This document shows, piece by piece, positions 36,673-49,924 of a stretch of 64,000 nt of DNA. This DNA is from Apricaphanius iberus (Eukaryota; Chordata; Actinopteri; Cyprinodontiformes; Aphaniidae): assembly GCA_028564705.1 (NCBI GenBank), contig JAPXFQ010002429.1, forward strand, positions 1,302,001 through 1,366,000, read 5' to 3'. The notes under the pieces were generated by a model. The model worked only from the letters and a program-made list of their open reading frames with translations, searched no databases and was not told the DNA's origin. The translations under genes and the position numbers were made by a program. The number at the start of each line of letters is the position of its first letter. Position 1 is the first letter of the stretch.

Positions 36673-37039
36673 GGTACTAGTATCACCATGTCCTTATTCT
36701 TCATGACGCCTGGCCTGACATAGACTAAAGCTATGTTTAAGTTGTGTCGTCTAACATTATTAATAGCTCTGAACTTTACTTACAATTAAATTTAGTAATC
36801 TAACTATTATATGTGGCATATTTCTATATTTTTCTAATACCTTCACAATAACTAAACCCTGTAAGGTAATTAAACACATTTCTTGCAGTATATCCATCTC
36901 TTCTTTGTTCAGATGGACAGATTATCTGTTTTGCAGCAGAATAGTTTGTAAGTAATGACTGGAGGGTGGTTATTATATAGTGCATTATCTAGAAACAGCT
37001 GGAATGGCTATTGCACTACCTTGCTTAAGTAGTAACATT

Positions 37040-37950
37040 CTTTGAATTTTCGTCACAATTTGTCACATTGCAACCACAAAACTGAATGTAATTCATCTGG
37101 TCTTTTATGTGACAGTAGTGTAAAAAACAGCATTATGAAGAACAAGAAAGACATCAGACACATCGAAAATAATGTCAAAACATGTAAAATAGGGTTAGGT
37201 ATGCGTTAAACATTTTAGTACACTGTCCAATCTGTGATCTCACAATGGCATGAGTATGGCATAGATCTAATAAGAGATGGTGGTCCACTAAACTATAAAC
37301 TGAAGAGATCTACATCTTAGGTGGAGTGGTTGTATGAAAGTTGATGTTGAAAGAGAAGTATATGAAGTTTGCATTTTGCAAAACACCATGTAGAGAACAT
37401 AGCAAACTTGTAAAAAAAAGTGTTTTGGTTATGCAAGGCAAAACGTGAGCTTTTAACCCTACAAACAAAATGTTATGTGGTAAAGTACTACCACATATAG
37501 TATCACCCATTATGATGTGCCTTCCTTCAGCAAAGCTATTTAAGCTTATGGAAGCAAAAAAACAAAAAAACATAAAGAATGGAAATATGGATGGAGCTAA
37601 ATACAAGGCAATCATTGTATCAAAACACTTGAGAATGGGCCAGCAGAATGCACCTTAAACATTCACCCAGAATTACAACAAATTAGCTAAGATCTTTCAG
37701 ACTGCCCCATTTAAAGTTGAGACCTATATCTAGTAAGGATTCTGGTTGATCATTTGAAACTTGAAGTTTATCTGAAGTTATATTAAGGAAAAATAATACA
37801 CAAAAATTTTAATGCACAAAGGTGGCAATAACATACCCCACAACACTTGTGTTGGTAATTACAGCCAAAGGTGGGTATTAAATGTGTTCCATTAAGGAGG
37901 CTAAAATCGGATACATGAGAAACTTTATAGAACTGTACTTTTCCATTTCC
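37040..37950 (+). mobile_element. degenerate Tc1-like element
   Basis: The left inner repeat TTTGTCACATTGCAACCACA and the transposase-derived words follow family order: GCAAAACACCATGTAGAGAA (a CAAGCCATGTGG-type site), TTCCTTCAGCAAAGC, then ATGGATGGAGCTAAATACAA (MDGAKYKAI), CACTTGAGAATGGGCCAGCA and finally TAATTACAGCCAAAGGTGGG near the end. Large deletions have removed the two Asp motifs. It is a lineage other than the intact copy at 25 kb and clearly older. Confidence 0.65.
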
Positions 37951-39149
37951 TTTATCATTGCAACAGACCTTTCGGAGCCCTAGTACACTTAATGGGATAT
38001 TTTAACACTGGATAATAAAACCTTAATTCTTATCAAATGTTTTATTTAAAAGGGAAAGATAGTGTTGGTTCAAATTCCATTGACATGGTCCACTCAACCC
38101 TACCTTTAGAGTATCACAGACACACACTTTTTCTATTAGATGTGTGTACTTGGCCATTGTCCTGGACATCTGTCTCTGTGGGATGAAACTGTGCCAGACT
38201 GAAAGAGCTCGCACCGTCCCAGGGTCAGAACCACACGACTGTACTATTCATCATTAGCTCTTTTTATCTCTCACATTCTATATTTCATCAGTGCTTGTTC
38301 ACCCTTTTTGTACAGTTCCTTCTTTCTATATTTCATGCGAAAAATGCAGCTCAGCTTAGTATCACCTTAGTGCTTTACATTTGCTGTTTTTGCTGTCGTC
38401 CTCTAATGTAATGCCTCACACACTCTTTCCATTTTTACCCAATATTTTTACTTGTTTTATGAAATCATCATTTTTGGCTTTGCTTTCTTTTTTTTAATGC
38501 TCCACCTGGCTTGGCTTCCATTTTCTGTTCTTGCTTTACTCCAACTCTGTCTGTCTCTCTCTCTCTCCGTATGTTTTGCTCTCTTGCCAGAAGAGCCCCC
38601 GGGTTAAAACACGCTGGCATCCACAAGCCTGGCAGGTGTGTATCTACATTTGAACAGTATGGAGAGGCTTGTTGTATGATACAGTCGACAGCTGTGGTAA
38701 ATAAATGGTTGTTATTTCTGTGTCTGGTTCATATAAAATAAACAATGTGAAAGATGATGACACACCTGTAATTTCTCCGTGTTTTAGAGAGTGAATTTGT
38801 CTTGAGCAAGTGTGAGAATTAGAAGGAAGAAATTGTAGGTAATAGGTTTCAAGTTTAATCTCTAACTTTTATTGTATTTTTTTTATATCAATAAAGCAAT
38901 AACAATATTGAATAATTAATTTTTCACATCCATGGCTCATTTGATGCTACAAACAGAGCCCCACAACACAAACTCTAACCTATTTTCCACTAAGTGCTAG
39001 TTCAATTAAACTGGAAGAACCCTTTCTTGCAACCTGGACCTTATTTTTAGCATGCACTACATTCAGTTATTCACCCAGACCAGTTTGGAGCCACTTGGAG
39101 TCCTTTGGAAGAAGTCAATATCCATTAGAGATCAGCATATATCCATATG
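37951..39149. other. intronic DNA, nothing recognised
   Basis: No supported feature. A short CT run lies near 38,550-38,570. Confidence 0.45.
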
Positions 39150-39440
39150 CTGGAACTTAACGGGGCAACCAAAATGCAGCCTCTAATTAAAGCATTATCT
39201 GTCACAAAAATCCATGACGGGACTGCTCCGATCGCAAATCTGCGTTTATCGAACATGTTGGATTGTTTTGGCCCGATATCACAGGGCGTGTGGTGTGTTC
39301 CGAGCACAAACCAGCATGCAGCCTGTTGAATGTGATGTGTAGCCAATCAGAAAGCGAGCTGACAGAAAGAGATGCGGGGATGTGCCTTTGAGGCGTCTAT
39401 TAATGTTTCAAATTTTCGGCTCACTTGACTGCAGTCCAAA
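39150..39440. mobile_element. probable DNA-transposon remnant, GC-richer island
   Basis: Words such as GATTGTTTTGGCCCGATATC, GGGCGTGTGGTGTGTTCCGA and GTAGCCAATCAGAAAGCGAG recall a dispersed fish non-autonomous DNA element. I could not define its ends. Open frames on both strands here are not genes. Confidence 0.4.
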
Positions 39441-39746
39441 AATGCATTGAAATGAAGATCAGTCAGGACAAAGTGCATGATGTAGTGAAACAATATAGTA
39501 CAAATCCATCTCCATATCTTAGCAAGTAGAGCCCCAGCTCCTTCTGTGTCCTTTCCTTTATCCCAAAAAACTTGTGAACTTAGCCTGTGTCATTTGTGAA
39601 TATATTCTCCATGGCGAGCTGACAAAATTATGAGCAAGTAAAATAAAAAGTGTGAAGAAAAAAGGAGGAAAATATTTAGTAGATCCTGTTCCAGGTCTCA
39701 GGTGGATGAAATGCGACATGAATGTGCAGACTGCAGACACTTTTTA

Positions 39747-40205
39747 ATCAATCAATCAAACTTTATTTATAAAGCACTTTTCCAACTATAAAGCTTCTCC
39801 AAGTGCTTTACAGGTTAAAATTACCCCACAAACCCCACCCTTCCATAACCCAAAATAAAATCATCATCACAACTATAGCCCCCGACCCCACCCCTGATAG
39901 CATCCCAAATTATAAAATATAAGAGAATGATAAGATCCGATCAGATAAAAGTGTAAAGCAGATAGTTAATAATCAGTTAAAAACTAAACTAAAAATTAAA
40001 TCAAATAAAACATGCAGAGCGATTAAACAGATATTAATAAATAATAATTAGTTAAAAGCTAAAAAGGTGAGTCTTGAGCCTGCTTTTAAAAAAAACATGA
40101 ATGTTCTCTGCGGTCCTGAGGTCCTCTGACAGCCTGTTCAAGAGGTGAGGGCTATAATAATTAAAGGACGCCTCACCATGAGTTTGTGTCCCGACACTTT
40201 AAAAC
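39747..40205 (-). mobile_element. LINE/SINE 3' end, minus orientation
   Basis: The plus strand starts AATCAATCAATCAAACTTTA, then TTTATAAAGCACTTTTC. Reversed, this is the usual GTGCTTTATAAATAAAGTTTGATTGATT tail of fish LINEs. Farther in, GGTGAGTCTTGAGCCTGCTT, TCCTCTGACAGCCTGTTCAA and GACGCCTCACCATGAGTTTG match the associated 3' body. Confidence 0.65.
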
Positions 40206-40434
40206 ACTGAACACGTTGTCTTCCGACAATTTTAAAATCCTTCTGTGTAACTCAGGCTTACATATCCTGAAAACAGTGGTCAATAAAATATTATAGGGTG
40301 GATTTAGTCATTTCTTTACGATTTTTACATCCCATTCACCAAATTTAACATGTTAGACTCTTGATTGCAGTGTGTAAGGGTAAAAGACTGATTGTTTAGT
40401 ATATTTGTAGCTCCAGTAGGTCAAGGCAGATGAC

Positions 40435-40705
40435 CAGTCCTACTGAGCCAGGTCCTGCTGGAGGTGTCTTCCTGTTAAAAAGGAGAGAGTTTCCTTTTTA
40501 CAATCACCACTTGCTTATTTAGAGCGGAGTGTCTGCTAAGTCAATTTTTCAACACAATAAACTGGCTTTACCTAGACAAATAATCAGTCTAGGGCAACAT
40601 GCATTAAAATGTGTCTCAATGGCTTGATTTTACTGACTATATATGAATATGTAATGATATTTGGTATGAACTGGCACTATATAAATAAAATTAACAGAAT
40701 TTAAT
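40435..40705 (+). mobile_element. LINE 3' end, plus orientation
   Basis: AGGTCCTGCTGGAGGTGTCT, then TCCTGTTAAAAAGGAGAGAG and, at the end, GGCACTATATAAATAAAATT match the 3' untranslated part of a fish L2-like LINE in correct order. The middle is shortened. Confidence 0.65.
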
Positions 40706-43254
40706 TCGCCTGGAAGACTGTAAATGTTAATATGACATTCTTTGGTTTCCAAACTGTGTGCAATCATTGTTTTATGAGCTGTACTGTGTGCTTAATTGTG
40801 TGTCCCAGAGATTATATTGACAATTAATCACCTTTGTGCAAAATTAACTTGCGTTACATTACCTACTTTGCTAGTAAACAGCTGGCGATGTGCTATCCAA
40901 ATATTTTATTTTTTAAGGGACTTAATGGTCATCGCTGTCATCCCAAATATGACAGTCATAAGACAGACGCAGTCTCACTGTCACAGAAGCCACAAAAATC
41001 TAGACCCAATCAAACACCCATTAAATCTCTTAATTGATATGAGTGTCTAAACAATATAATGCAGCTTTTAACTCCCTCAGCTAATCCAGCTTTAATTCTA
41101 CAACCAACTGCCAAAGTGAAATGTTCTAAAGACCATTGATCAAAAATAGAGGTACTTGCCATCTGAAACAAGTTGACAGTCTAACAATAAGAAATAAAAA
41201 AAAATTACCTAGAGTACTTATAATCGTTTTAGAAACTACAAAAAGCTTAAAGCAGGGCAAAACTCTATTACTGGTTTGATACAAAACAACCCATTTAGAA
41301 ATAACAATTATCAGGTGTGTGCTCACATAGCTATTACACACACACACTCACAGGCAATTCGTAAATAAAACCAAGGCCATCTGGTGCAGTAAGGAGAGAG
41401 AGAGGAAAATGCATCCTCATAGATGATGATGCAAGCCTTGAGACGTGTCCTTTTTCTTATCGCATCCTTCCTTTTCATTTTTCTGATTCATAATTTCCTT
41501 TACTCTGTATCTTCCTTCCGTTGTGTGTCCTGCACTGACTGAACACCACATTAACGACAAATTGTCCAGATTTCCTCATGTCTTGGATTAGACATGAGTG
41601 ATAACCTGCGCATGCACCAGGTAGCACTTTTTCAGCCAGTAGCACTAAGCAGATGCTCAGGGAAATTGCTTCTTTCATCTCATGCTGTTGCAGTGAGGTT
41701 AATGGAAATGTGCTTGAAACACTCAGCCTCTTGCTGAAAGAGTCACTCACACCACTAAAAAAATATGGCCATCTTTAAGTTTTTAACAAATGTATATCGC
41801 AATCTGTGTTAAAAAAAAAAACTGCTTTAAATGAAGCTTAAACTGCTAAGCTGTTACGAGTTGTGTAGGTTTAACATTGTATCACAAAGTTTATGCCATT
41901 TATCGTGAGAATGATAGAAATGAAGAAAATAAATATTTGAATTCTGTTGGACTGAAAAACATAAAAAACATAAAAAGTGAAATAACCTAGTTACATAGAT
42001 ACACACACCCCTAAAAAATAATGCATTGTTGAAATACCTTTTGTTTTTTTTCGAACCAAACATCAGAATGGGTATGGCTTTATATTTGGCATTGTTCCAT
42101 AGTGCCAGACTACAAACATATTGTTGTCTTATCTTGTTAAATAATAGTTTCTCTAAGTTTTCAATCTAACTTGAATATGCTACTCTTCAGGTCTGTGTGT
42201 GTTTTTTTGTTGTTGTCAGAAATAACAGAGGCTTTTAATATGCAAAAGTAATTGAAATTGTACCTGTATTATAAGGATTACCTGTTTGAAGTACATATTG
42301 AACTATTGAATATTAATTTAAACCATAGAGCAAGAACAGAGATTTCTATTAAAGCCAAAAAATGACAGATGAAGGAAGCACACCTCATTAAAATGACAGA
42401 GGAGTTAAAAAGTTATAAGGTTTCTTTATTGAGTTCTTGGACTGAGCAGATCTATAATTGATAGGGACATTTTCTTTTCCTCTGTTCAGTCTATGTAAAA
42501 TTTAATTAGAGGTAGTATATTGTGTTATGCAAGGAAATACATGATCCATGACATAAATGATGAGGTTTATCACCTCATCTTTAACCTGTAAAGTGTAGCA
42601 CTTCCAGTACATTAAAAGCCAAGCAAAGTCTAATTTAAAAGTGTTTTGAATAATTAAACTGATCTTAAGAAAAGTGATTAAAGTAGGAATGTTGGAGAGT
42701 AAAGAGAACCATTCACATGTTTCAGAAGTTTCCACTAATTGCACTGACTATGGAATTTGTGTTACAGCCGGAATGCTTCCTGGAAAGATACTTTTACTAG
42801 CCGTCTCTCTCTAAGGACAAATGCTCTATGGCAAAAATAAAGCAAAGCCATGACTGACTAATCTGGAGTGCAGCACTTCTTAATATGCCAAACTCATTCT
42901 AATCACTATGCATGCGATGCTGAACTCCTACCTAAATGCAAACACAAGACCCTCCATCTGTCCCTGGGGTGAGACTGGAGGATGCAATTTACATGATTAA
43001 TTACTTCTACATAACAAGCCAGTGGCTTGTTCAAGGTCCCAGGGTTTCTAACATGGAATGATGATGGGTGTGTGTTAAGGTTTGTGGGTCAGTTTCAAAT
43101 TCTAGACACAAGCCAGTCAAGATCTAGATTTAATGAGGCTATTGAATTCTGCAATCTAATGGCTAAAGCTAAATGTAGTCCAATTACAGATTTAAATAGT
43201 ATTACTTAAACAGACCCTGGTTCATACTATATAAGTAACAATATTGCCAATATT
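40706..43254. other. intronic DNA, nothing recognised
   Basis: About 2.5 kb with only a short CA run near 41,337-41,346. Confidence 0.45.
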
Positions 43255-43755
43255 GCCCATTTTCCACTAAGGTCTTCTCAACCCGAGCCGGGTTGGGTCA
43301 GCCCCTATTTTTTGAATTTCCATTGGCATTGTCTCTATGCCGAGCTTATGTCTTATTTTAGACCACCTCCGGCTGCCGAGGCGACCGTTGACATTCACCG
43401 ATGGTCTTATTGGTTGGGTAGAGTGATGTCACTCTCAAGCCTTCCTATGCAGTGGTAGCAGCTGATTGGCCTGCCAGTGTGCCTGTGAAATTATGTCACA
43501 GAATGACTGATCCCAAATAAACATCTGGCAACGATGGCATGATATTACTTTTTACTTCGTAGTGCTGTCTTTCGACATGTTCGCCCAGAAGAGTTGGCCA
43601 TTACAGACTTTTGCCCCCACATGGCTAAACTGAGCCTGCCCATTTCCTCGTCCATATCTGCGTTCCTGAGATGTAAGTGGAAACACAACCAGGCCGTGTT
43701 TGGGCAGCCTGAGCTGCACTGGGCCAGGCTGAGCAGAACCTGGTGGAAAAGGGGC
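43255..43755. mobile_element. MITE with CCTTTTCCAC-type ends
   Basis: The left end GCCCATTTTCCACTAAGGTC and the right end, reversed, GCCCCTTTTCCACCAGGTTC are imperfect inverted repeats of about 30 bp. The 500-bp interior is GC-richer than its surroundings and carries repeated words such as GAGCCGGG. No transposase is present. Open frames across it on both strands are chance. Confidence 0.65.
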
Positions 43756-44199
43756 TTATGTGAAAATAAATTTTCTATATACCTCATTGCAGAACTTGGA
43801 GAGAAAAATGCAAGGGGAACCCACATCTGCAACCTGCTGTGTGACCAAAAAAACAAAACAAAAACACTTTATTATAGCGATCCACTTTTCTGAGGCCTGG
43901 GCATATAATGCTACAATACTGATTTTCAACCATTTGAACTTCTGATATAATTATCCCTTACTATGGTCCAGTGATCTGAGGCATTTTGAGCAAGGTAATG
44001 CGATGTGCATGTTAAAGTCAGAATGGCTAATCTGCATTCACCTGAAAAGAACAAGCTTCATGTTTTTACAAAATATTGTTGTTTTTATGACTGAACTCTT
44101 TTTTGATTTTATTTCACTCTCAATACGGTCTTTACTATTTGTTTTTGAAGTACTTCAATCTAATGGGATTCCTTCCATAGAAAACTGAGCGACATGTTT
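43756..44199. other. intronic DNA, nothing recognised
   Basis: It may contain the 5' remainder of the LINE whose tail follows; no coding motif is visible. Confidence 0.4.
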
Positions 44200-44265
44200 G
44201 TATAATTGTATTGAAATTACTTTTCTTGTAAAATGCCTTGAGATGTCATCAGATTTGAATTGAAG
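44200..44265 (+). mobile_element. L2-like LINE 3' tail
   Basis: TTGTAAAATGCCTTGAGATG, then TCATCAGATTTGAATTG, matches the last bases of fish L2-type LINEs (TGTAAAGTGCCTTGAGATGA...). Confidence 0.55.
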
Positions 44266-45799
44266 TGAGCAGATCCTGCATGTAATCAATATTTCATTAA
44301 AACATAATACATTTTAGAAATATATTAGAGCATAGACAACCAAATGTTAAACTGTTGTCCGACTCACTGTACATTTGCAGACATGTCCTTGTATGCAAAA
44401 ATACATCCTACATGGATCTAAATATATAAAATATTTAAATATATTGTACATCAAGTTCTTTCAACTCCATAAAGTATGTGTGGCACTTTTGCTGTACAGT
44501 AATTCTCTTTTTTCTCCAATGTGTGTGTATTGGGATTAAGCATGTTAAAGCTGGTGTACATTGCTTGATGTCATTTAGGAGAGAAGCATGGACTTTGAAT
44601 TGTAAACAGGTATAGCTCCTGCACCTGCTCCCCCTCCCTTTCTGGAAGGAGCTAAAAGCCATGCTGGGAAAGCAGATTCAACAGAGGGAGCATCTCTGCA
44701 ATTACAGGTAGTTATTACGTAGCCACTGCTTGATACTGGTTAGTGGAACCTAAAAAAAATAGTACAAATAGAGATTATCATCTTAAAGATCAATTTCCAT
44801 GTTTAATTCCTAAGGCAAGTATATCTAAGATGATTGGAACAATCCCTGGACTGGACTGTGTGCTAACAGAAAAGTCAGCTTTGTAGATTTTAATTAGATT
44901 GTTTTGAAACAAGAAAAAAAAAAAGTTCCTTTTGAAATGAAAGTATGAATGAAATTGAAAAAAAAAGGTTTTGAAATGTTTAAGCAGCATAAAGGGGAGG
45001 ATACTCTTGAGACAAAGGAGTTTCAATTTAATGAGCAGAGTGGAGGTGTGTTATGCTGCTGGCTTTAAAGGCAGACGATGACTAAGGAAGTAGTTAAAGG
45101 GAAGTTAAATCATTTTTGTCTATTTTAAAAGACAGTCATTGTGTAAGTCACAGGGAAAACACTGGAACTCAACTCTTTATGTTGTCATGCACGTAACTTA
45201 ACTGTTACTTTGTGCGTCAGAATAAAAAAAAAACAGCTGAAACTACTAGATGATATAGAAATGATTCAATTTTCAAAATTGTTAGATCGCCTCTGAACTC
45301 AAACTTTTTTAAAATGCTTTTTTGCAAAAGGTCTCACATTTTTTTCCTCAGAAAAGGTCCTACAGTCGTTTGAAATCACCATGTAGTCAAGGTGAGAGCC
45401 CATTAAGCTAAAAAGAGATGTTTCTACGGTACTGTCAAAAGGCATTTTATAGTCATTACTCTTTTTTATCATTTAATAATCTTTATTCTGTTACTTTCTT
45501 GAACATCCTTCACCAAGCAGAAGCATTTTTTTCTAAATCTATGTGCATATTTGGAAACTCAAGAATGTAAAGTTAGGTCTTGGCTCAAGGATAGTTTAAA
45601 TTTTTCTATTTGGAACATGCAAATGACAACCTAATCATTAATAGCTCATTCCACTGCTAGGATAACTTTTTTTTTTTTGACACTTTACTACATTTTGATT
45701 TGAAGGCATATAGATGCAAATATGTATAGACACCTATCACTGTGACAGGCATTAAAGATCAGAATGTTCAGGAGAAATGTACTTATTAACATGATAATG
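44266..45799. other. intronic DNA, nothing recognised
   Basis: AT-rich, without a supported feature. Confidence 0.45.
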
Positions 45800-45820
45800 T
45801 TATATATATGTATATATACA

Positions 45821-45894
<74 letters not shown>
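45800..45894. repeat. (TA)n microsatellite
   Basis: Nearly pure TA units over about 95 bases. The Tyr-Ile open frames on both strands come from the repeat. Confidence 0.97.
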
Positions 45895-45954
45895 CTTCAA
45901 TTGGCTCATTTTGGTTTCTTTGTGGCATCAACTAAAGTGGAAGGATGTCATGTT

Positions 45955-45988
45955 GTATTATTATTATTATTAGCATTATTATTATATT

Positions 45989-46041
<53 letters not shown>

Positions 46042-46055
46042 TAATAATAATAAAC
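45955..46055. repeat. (TTA)n-(TAA)n inverted microsatellite
   Basis: TTA units (interrupted by GCA) run to about 45,992 and then turn into TAA units, so the two halves are complementary and could form a hairpin. Confidence 0.9.
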
Positions 46056-47482
46056 TAAAACTAATAGTTACTGTAAACGGACAAAATAAGTTGAAAAAAA
46101 ATTCTAGTAGTTGTAAAATTCAACGAAACTTGTTTGTACATTTTTATATAATTTACGTAAATGATTAGGAATAAATTTTAAAGGTTTTCGCCCGTATCAC
46201 TCGTGTGTACAGCAACAACTGCAGTTTATAATGTTCTGGCTGATTTTTAGAGCTCCTTTTGAAGATCTATAAACATTTTAAATTTGACAAACCTATGAGT
46301 GGATTGAATCATTTTTACTTATTTACTTTTGCAGGAGGTAATGTGATGCACAGTCAGTTAAAAGCGCATAAATAGACAGTACATTTACACCACCTAACTT
46401 TGTGTTGTTGCATGATGCTCAGAACCAGCTTTTTAAAGTTCAAAATATTACATTTGTGATTGTGGACATTTTTGTATCATTTTTGTATTGTTTATAGAAA
46501 ATATTTGCAGACATGTGTTTTGAAAGAATGCTAAATATTTTGGAGATCAATCAAATTAAGTGACTTATGCAAATGGTAAGTACCTTGAATGGAGTATTTT
46601 TGTTGTGTATGTGACTACCCATTTCTGCACACGTCTTTTATCAACTTCAGCTTCAACAAAACCAAAGCCACAGATATGTGTGTGTGTGTGCGTGCCTGCA
46701 TGCTTATGTTTTTGTAATGGACTGTTACACAATGCCAGCGCTGTGATTAGGGAGCAATCAGAACTCAATAAGCTTTCAATGCACGCACTTCCCTGGAGGG
46801 CACACTGTCATACATTCTCATTGAGATGAAATAACATGTTTGCTCTGATCTGAATTCATCATCTAAGTTATGCCCATTCATTAGCAAACACTCATGCCCA
46901 CTGACATACAATCATAGGCACATAAAAGGAATAAACAGTCCAGGGTTGTCTAATGCTGTCCAGTCAGTGAATGTCGAGAGTATGACAGGAAATAGAAGCA
47001 AAACAATGTCAGATATTTTACAAGAAATCAATTCAAACTAATTTATCCACTGTGATCTATTGGGAAATTACAAGAGTATCACAAAAAATCCATACTTAGG
47101 TTGTAGCTTTATTGTACCAACTAAAAAAACTATAATCTGAGGAAAAATTTCAAATGGTTAATACAGAACAGAGGAAAATGTGTTTCTGGTATAACAATGT
47201 TGGGAGTGGGAGTGGTGTTTAGAGAAATAAAAATTGAGTTGAGGTAAAAAAATGAGTAAATGGTCTCTGATGAAATCAGCTTCTGAAATGTTTCCAAGTG
47301 TTGCAGAGGAGTAAGGCAATTACACAAGAGAACAATCATGTATATCTACAAATCTAATTAATGTGCAAGTTATCCTGTCAATTGTCATTAACTCCTTGTC
47401 GTAGCAAATGTTTGCAAGTTAGAAATTAGATAATTTACTTTTATGCTGAAATGCATATTTAAAGTTAGCCATCCAGAACAAC
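46056..47482. other. intronic DNA, nothing recognised
   Basis: Contains a short GT run near 46,677-46,690. No gene. Confidence 0.45.
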
Positions 47483-47945
47483 AGAGCTGAATCCAGAAGT
47501 TTACATACACTGCATAAAAAGCTCCATGACCTTTCTGATTGCCAGTATAATTAGAAAAGAAAAAATTGTTGAGAATTTTCAGATACTAAATTTAAGGTCA
47601 ATGAATTTGCATATATTTATTTTTTGTGACATTTTCACTATCCTTTCACAAGCTTTCACAAACAACTTCACAAGTTTCCAGGGATTTTGGCCTATTCCTA
47701 CGGCAAACTGAGATAGATTCGTACCCCTCCTTGTTTACACAGCAATGTGTAGTTTTACCGACAAACTGTCTATATGGCTGAAATAAGGGATTTGTGAACG
47801 GTTAACCTAAAACATTGGCTTTTTTGTCATTATGTCACTTGTAACTAATTGGTCTGTAATGCTTTGGATCATTGCCTATTAGGAAGTTACATTTGAGTTC
47901 ATTTGGAGCACTTGGCAGATCTCTGTTGCTTTAAAATGTTCACAT
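47483..47945 (-). mobile_element. degenerate Tc1-like fragment, Sleeping Beauty/Tdr1-type
   Basis: The end reads AGAAGTTTACATACACTGC, like the AGTTTACATACACT core of salmonid and cyprinid Tc1 ends. Antisense transposase words follow in family order: GGGATTTTGGCCTATTCCTA, then CCCCTCCTTGTTTACACA, and TGCTTTGGATCATTGCCTAT (sense WAMQRSKA-type region heavily mutated). Only part of the transposase remains, with no open frame. Confidence 0.55.
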
Positions 47946-47972
47946 ACCGTTCTTTCCCTTTGATTTAATCTA

Positions 47973-48743
47973 AGGCTACGATCATACAGCAGATGTTAAA
48001 GCTCAAGTTCAATTTTTGGCTGAAATCTTGATTTTTCTTTTGTATGGTTGCTCACACTACACCTAAAATGTCACAGCAAACACGCTCCAGCGAGAGTGGC
48101 TAATAGCCCCTAAAGCGGCCTGCATGTGCAGAAGGGAAGCAGTCAAGATGTCGCACACAACACACTCTGTTTATGGAAGTAAATATGGCAGCTACAGAGG
48201 TTCGTATTTGTGAACCAGTTTGGAAATTAATGCATTGTCAGTATCAACAAATGTATCAACAAATTAATTAGAGAAAGAACAACAGTGGGAAAAAACGAGA
48301 GCCCACATTTTAACAATAGCTATTTGTGGAGCTATGACTGCTACCTCCGTTCAGAGGTATATGTGGATCCAGAGTCGGCATTATAGTCTGTGGTGGAGTT
48401 GTGATGTGAAAGGTTTCACTGGTGTTCATCCACAATTTCAGGACGTCAAGGCTCTAAATAACTCTGGAACTACCTCCTCCAGCGCAGATTAATACATTTG
48501 TCTAATGACAGTGACATGCAGGAAAGATTTAATGTGACATGACCGACGAGACTGAAGTCATTTTTTAAAAGTATCAGAAATGTATCGGATTTAGTAACGC
48601 ATTTGAAAGTGACCTGGGTCAAATTTAAAATAAAAAAAATTCTCATTTGTGCCGTTCAGCTTGTCATTAAAAAAATCTGATATGGGTCACACGTGGCTAA
48701 AAATGTCAGACTTGCACTTTTACCGTCCGTGTACATGTAGCCT
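47973..48743. mobile_element. MITE with AGGCTAC ends
   Basis: The left end AGGCTACGATCATACAGC and the reversed right end AGGCTACATGTACACGG share the outer AGGCTAC. Near the right end, CTGGGTCAAATTTAAAAT, ATTTGTGCCGTTCAGC and TCTGATATGGGTCACACG match a fish non-autonomous element with repeated ATCCGATTTTT-like words. No coding potential. Confidence 0.6.
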
Positions 48744-49792
48744 ACGATGTAAAGACAATTGATGCTTCCACCAACTAAACACATGTTTCTCAGCTGGGAT
48801 GGTGTTCTCAGCCTTGCAAGCTTCCCTCTCTTTATAAAAAAACTCTCTCTAGTTTTTTTATTTTTACTGTATCGGATCACAGGAAATGTTAAAAGAATTT
48901 AAGGTACAACTCTAATCCTCATGTTTTAAAGTTTCTTTCGGCACGATAACTATTTTCTGTCTCAGGGGTCTTTTAATACATTTCCTTTCCTGTGGTTGAG
49001 GATACTGTCATCTTCCGCCAGAATATTCACAAGGTCCTGATTTTTTTGCTAAGGCATAAAACAGCAAATAATTAATCCAACTCTATGTCGGAGGATGAGA
49101 GAAAATGTTATAAAATAAATAACAGCTACACACACATACTCACACGCATGTATAAATAGTTGTAAGCAGGCAACAGGTCTAAACTTTATATAGGTCATTT
49201 GGATATTAATTACTTCAATTTCAGTATATATGAAGCTAACGGCTGTTTAACATAAAAAAGCTACTTCTCATTACTGAAAGGTCACTCTGCAGGGACTCAT
49301 CAGTACCACTTAAGCTCCTGCCGAGAACTAATAGGGATCATATTTTATTGGGACTACCTTATATGTGCTTCCTTCATTGGATATCCTTTGCAATGGGTGT
49401 CCTGCCAGTTTATCCACGGAGGTCATTTCCATTGGTGATCGCTTTTATCTGGTGGGTGGGGCTCTGCACTGCAGTCTTATGGCTTTGCTGTGGATACCTG
49501 CCTCACCTGATCAAGGTGGTCCCTGCGGTGACTTTTCTGTGGCTGTGCGGTGGCTTCCAGTGTGGATGGATCTCTCATAAATATTGTTTTCTCAGAATAG
49601 TATCATTTTTGATATTTATTTTTATTGAATGTTCACTTAGAGAGCCAGGGACAGATAGAGCGGTGTTTTTGCAGTGAAGGGGTGGGGGGTGGGTGATGTA
49701 TCTGTCTTGTGTGTGCTGAGAGTTTAACTGGATGTGTAAAATAGATTTTGCTTTAAATGTGTTCTGTTTGTTTATTTTTCTGTTTTTATCAT
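48744..49792. other. intronic DNA; right half may be LINE 3' sequence
   Basis: The right half, from about 49,340, is GC-richer and leads directly into the LINE tail that follows, so it may be its untranslated part. An open frame at 49348-49677 has no family look. Confidence 0.4.
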
Positions 49793-49857
49793 GCAAAGCA
49801 CTTTGTGCTGATTTTTATCATGAAAAGTGCTCTACAAATAAAATTTGATTGACTGAT
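49793..49857 (+). mobile_element. LINE 3' tail with TGATTGAC end
   Basis: GCAAAGCACTTTGTGCTGAT, then AAAAGTGCTCTACAAATAAA and ATTTGATTGACTGATT, is the classic 3' end of fish LINEs of this type. Confidence 0.65.
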
Positions 49858-49899
49858 TCAAAATTAGGGTTCTGGTATTAGTGTTTGTCCAGGGCATTG

Positions 49900-49924
49900 T
49901 TTTTTTTTTTTTTTTTTTTTTTTT
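49900..49924. repeat. poly-T tract
   Basis: About 25 uninterrupted T residues. Confidence 0.95.

Noticed and set aside
49348..49677. 109-codon Trp/Leu/Cys-rich frame
   Set aside because: Directly upstream of a LINE 3' tail and probably its untranslated part. No protein family is visible.
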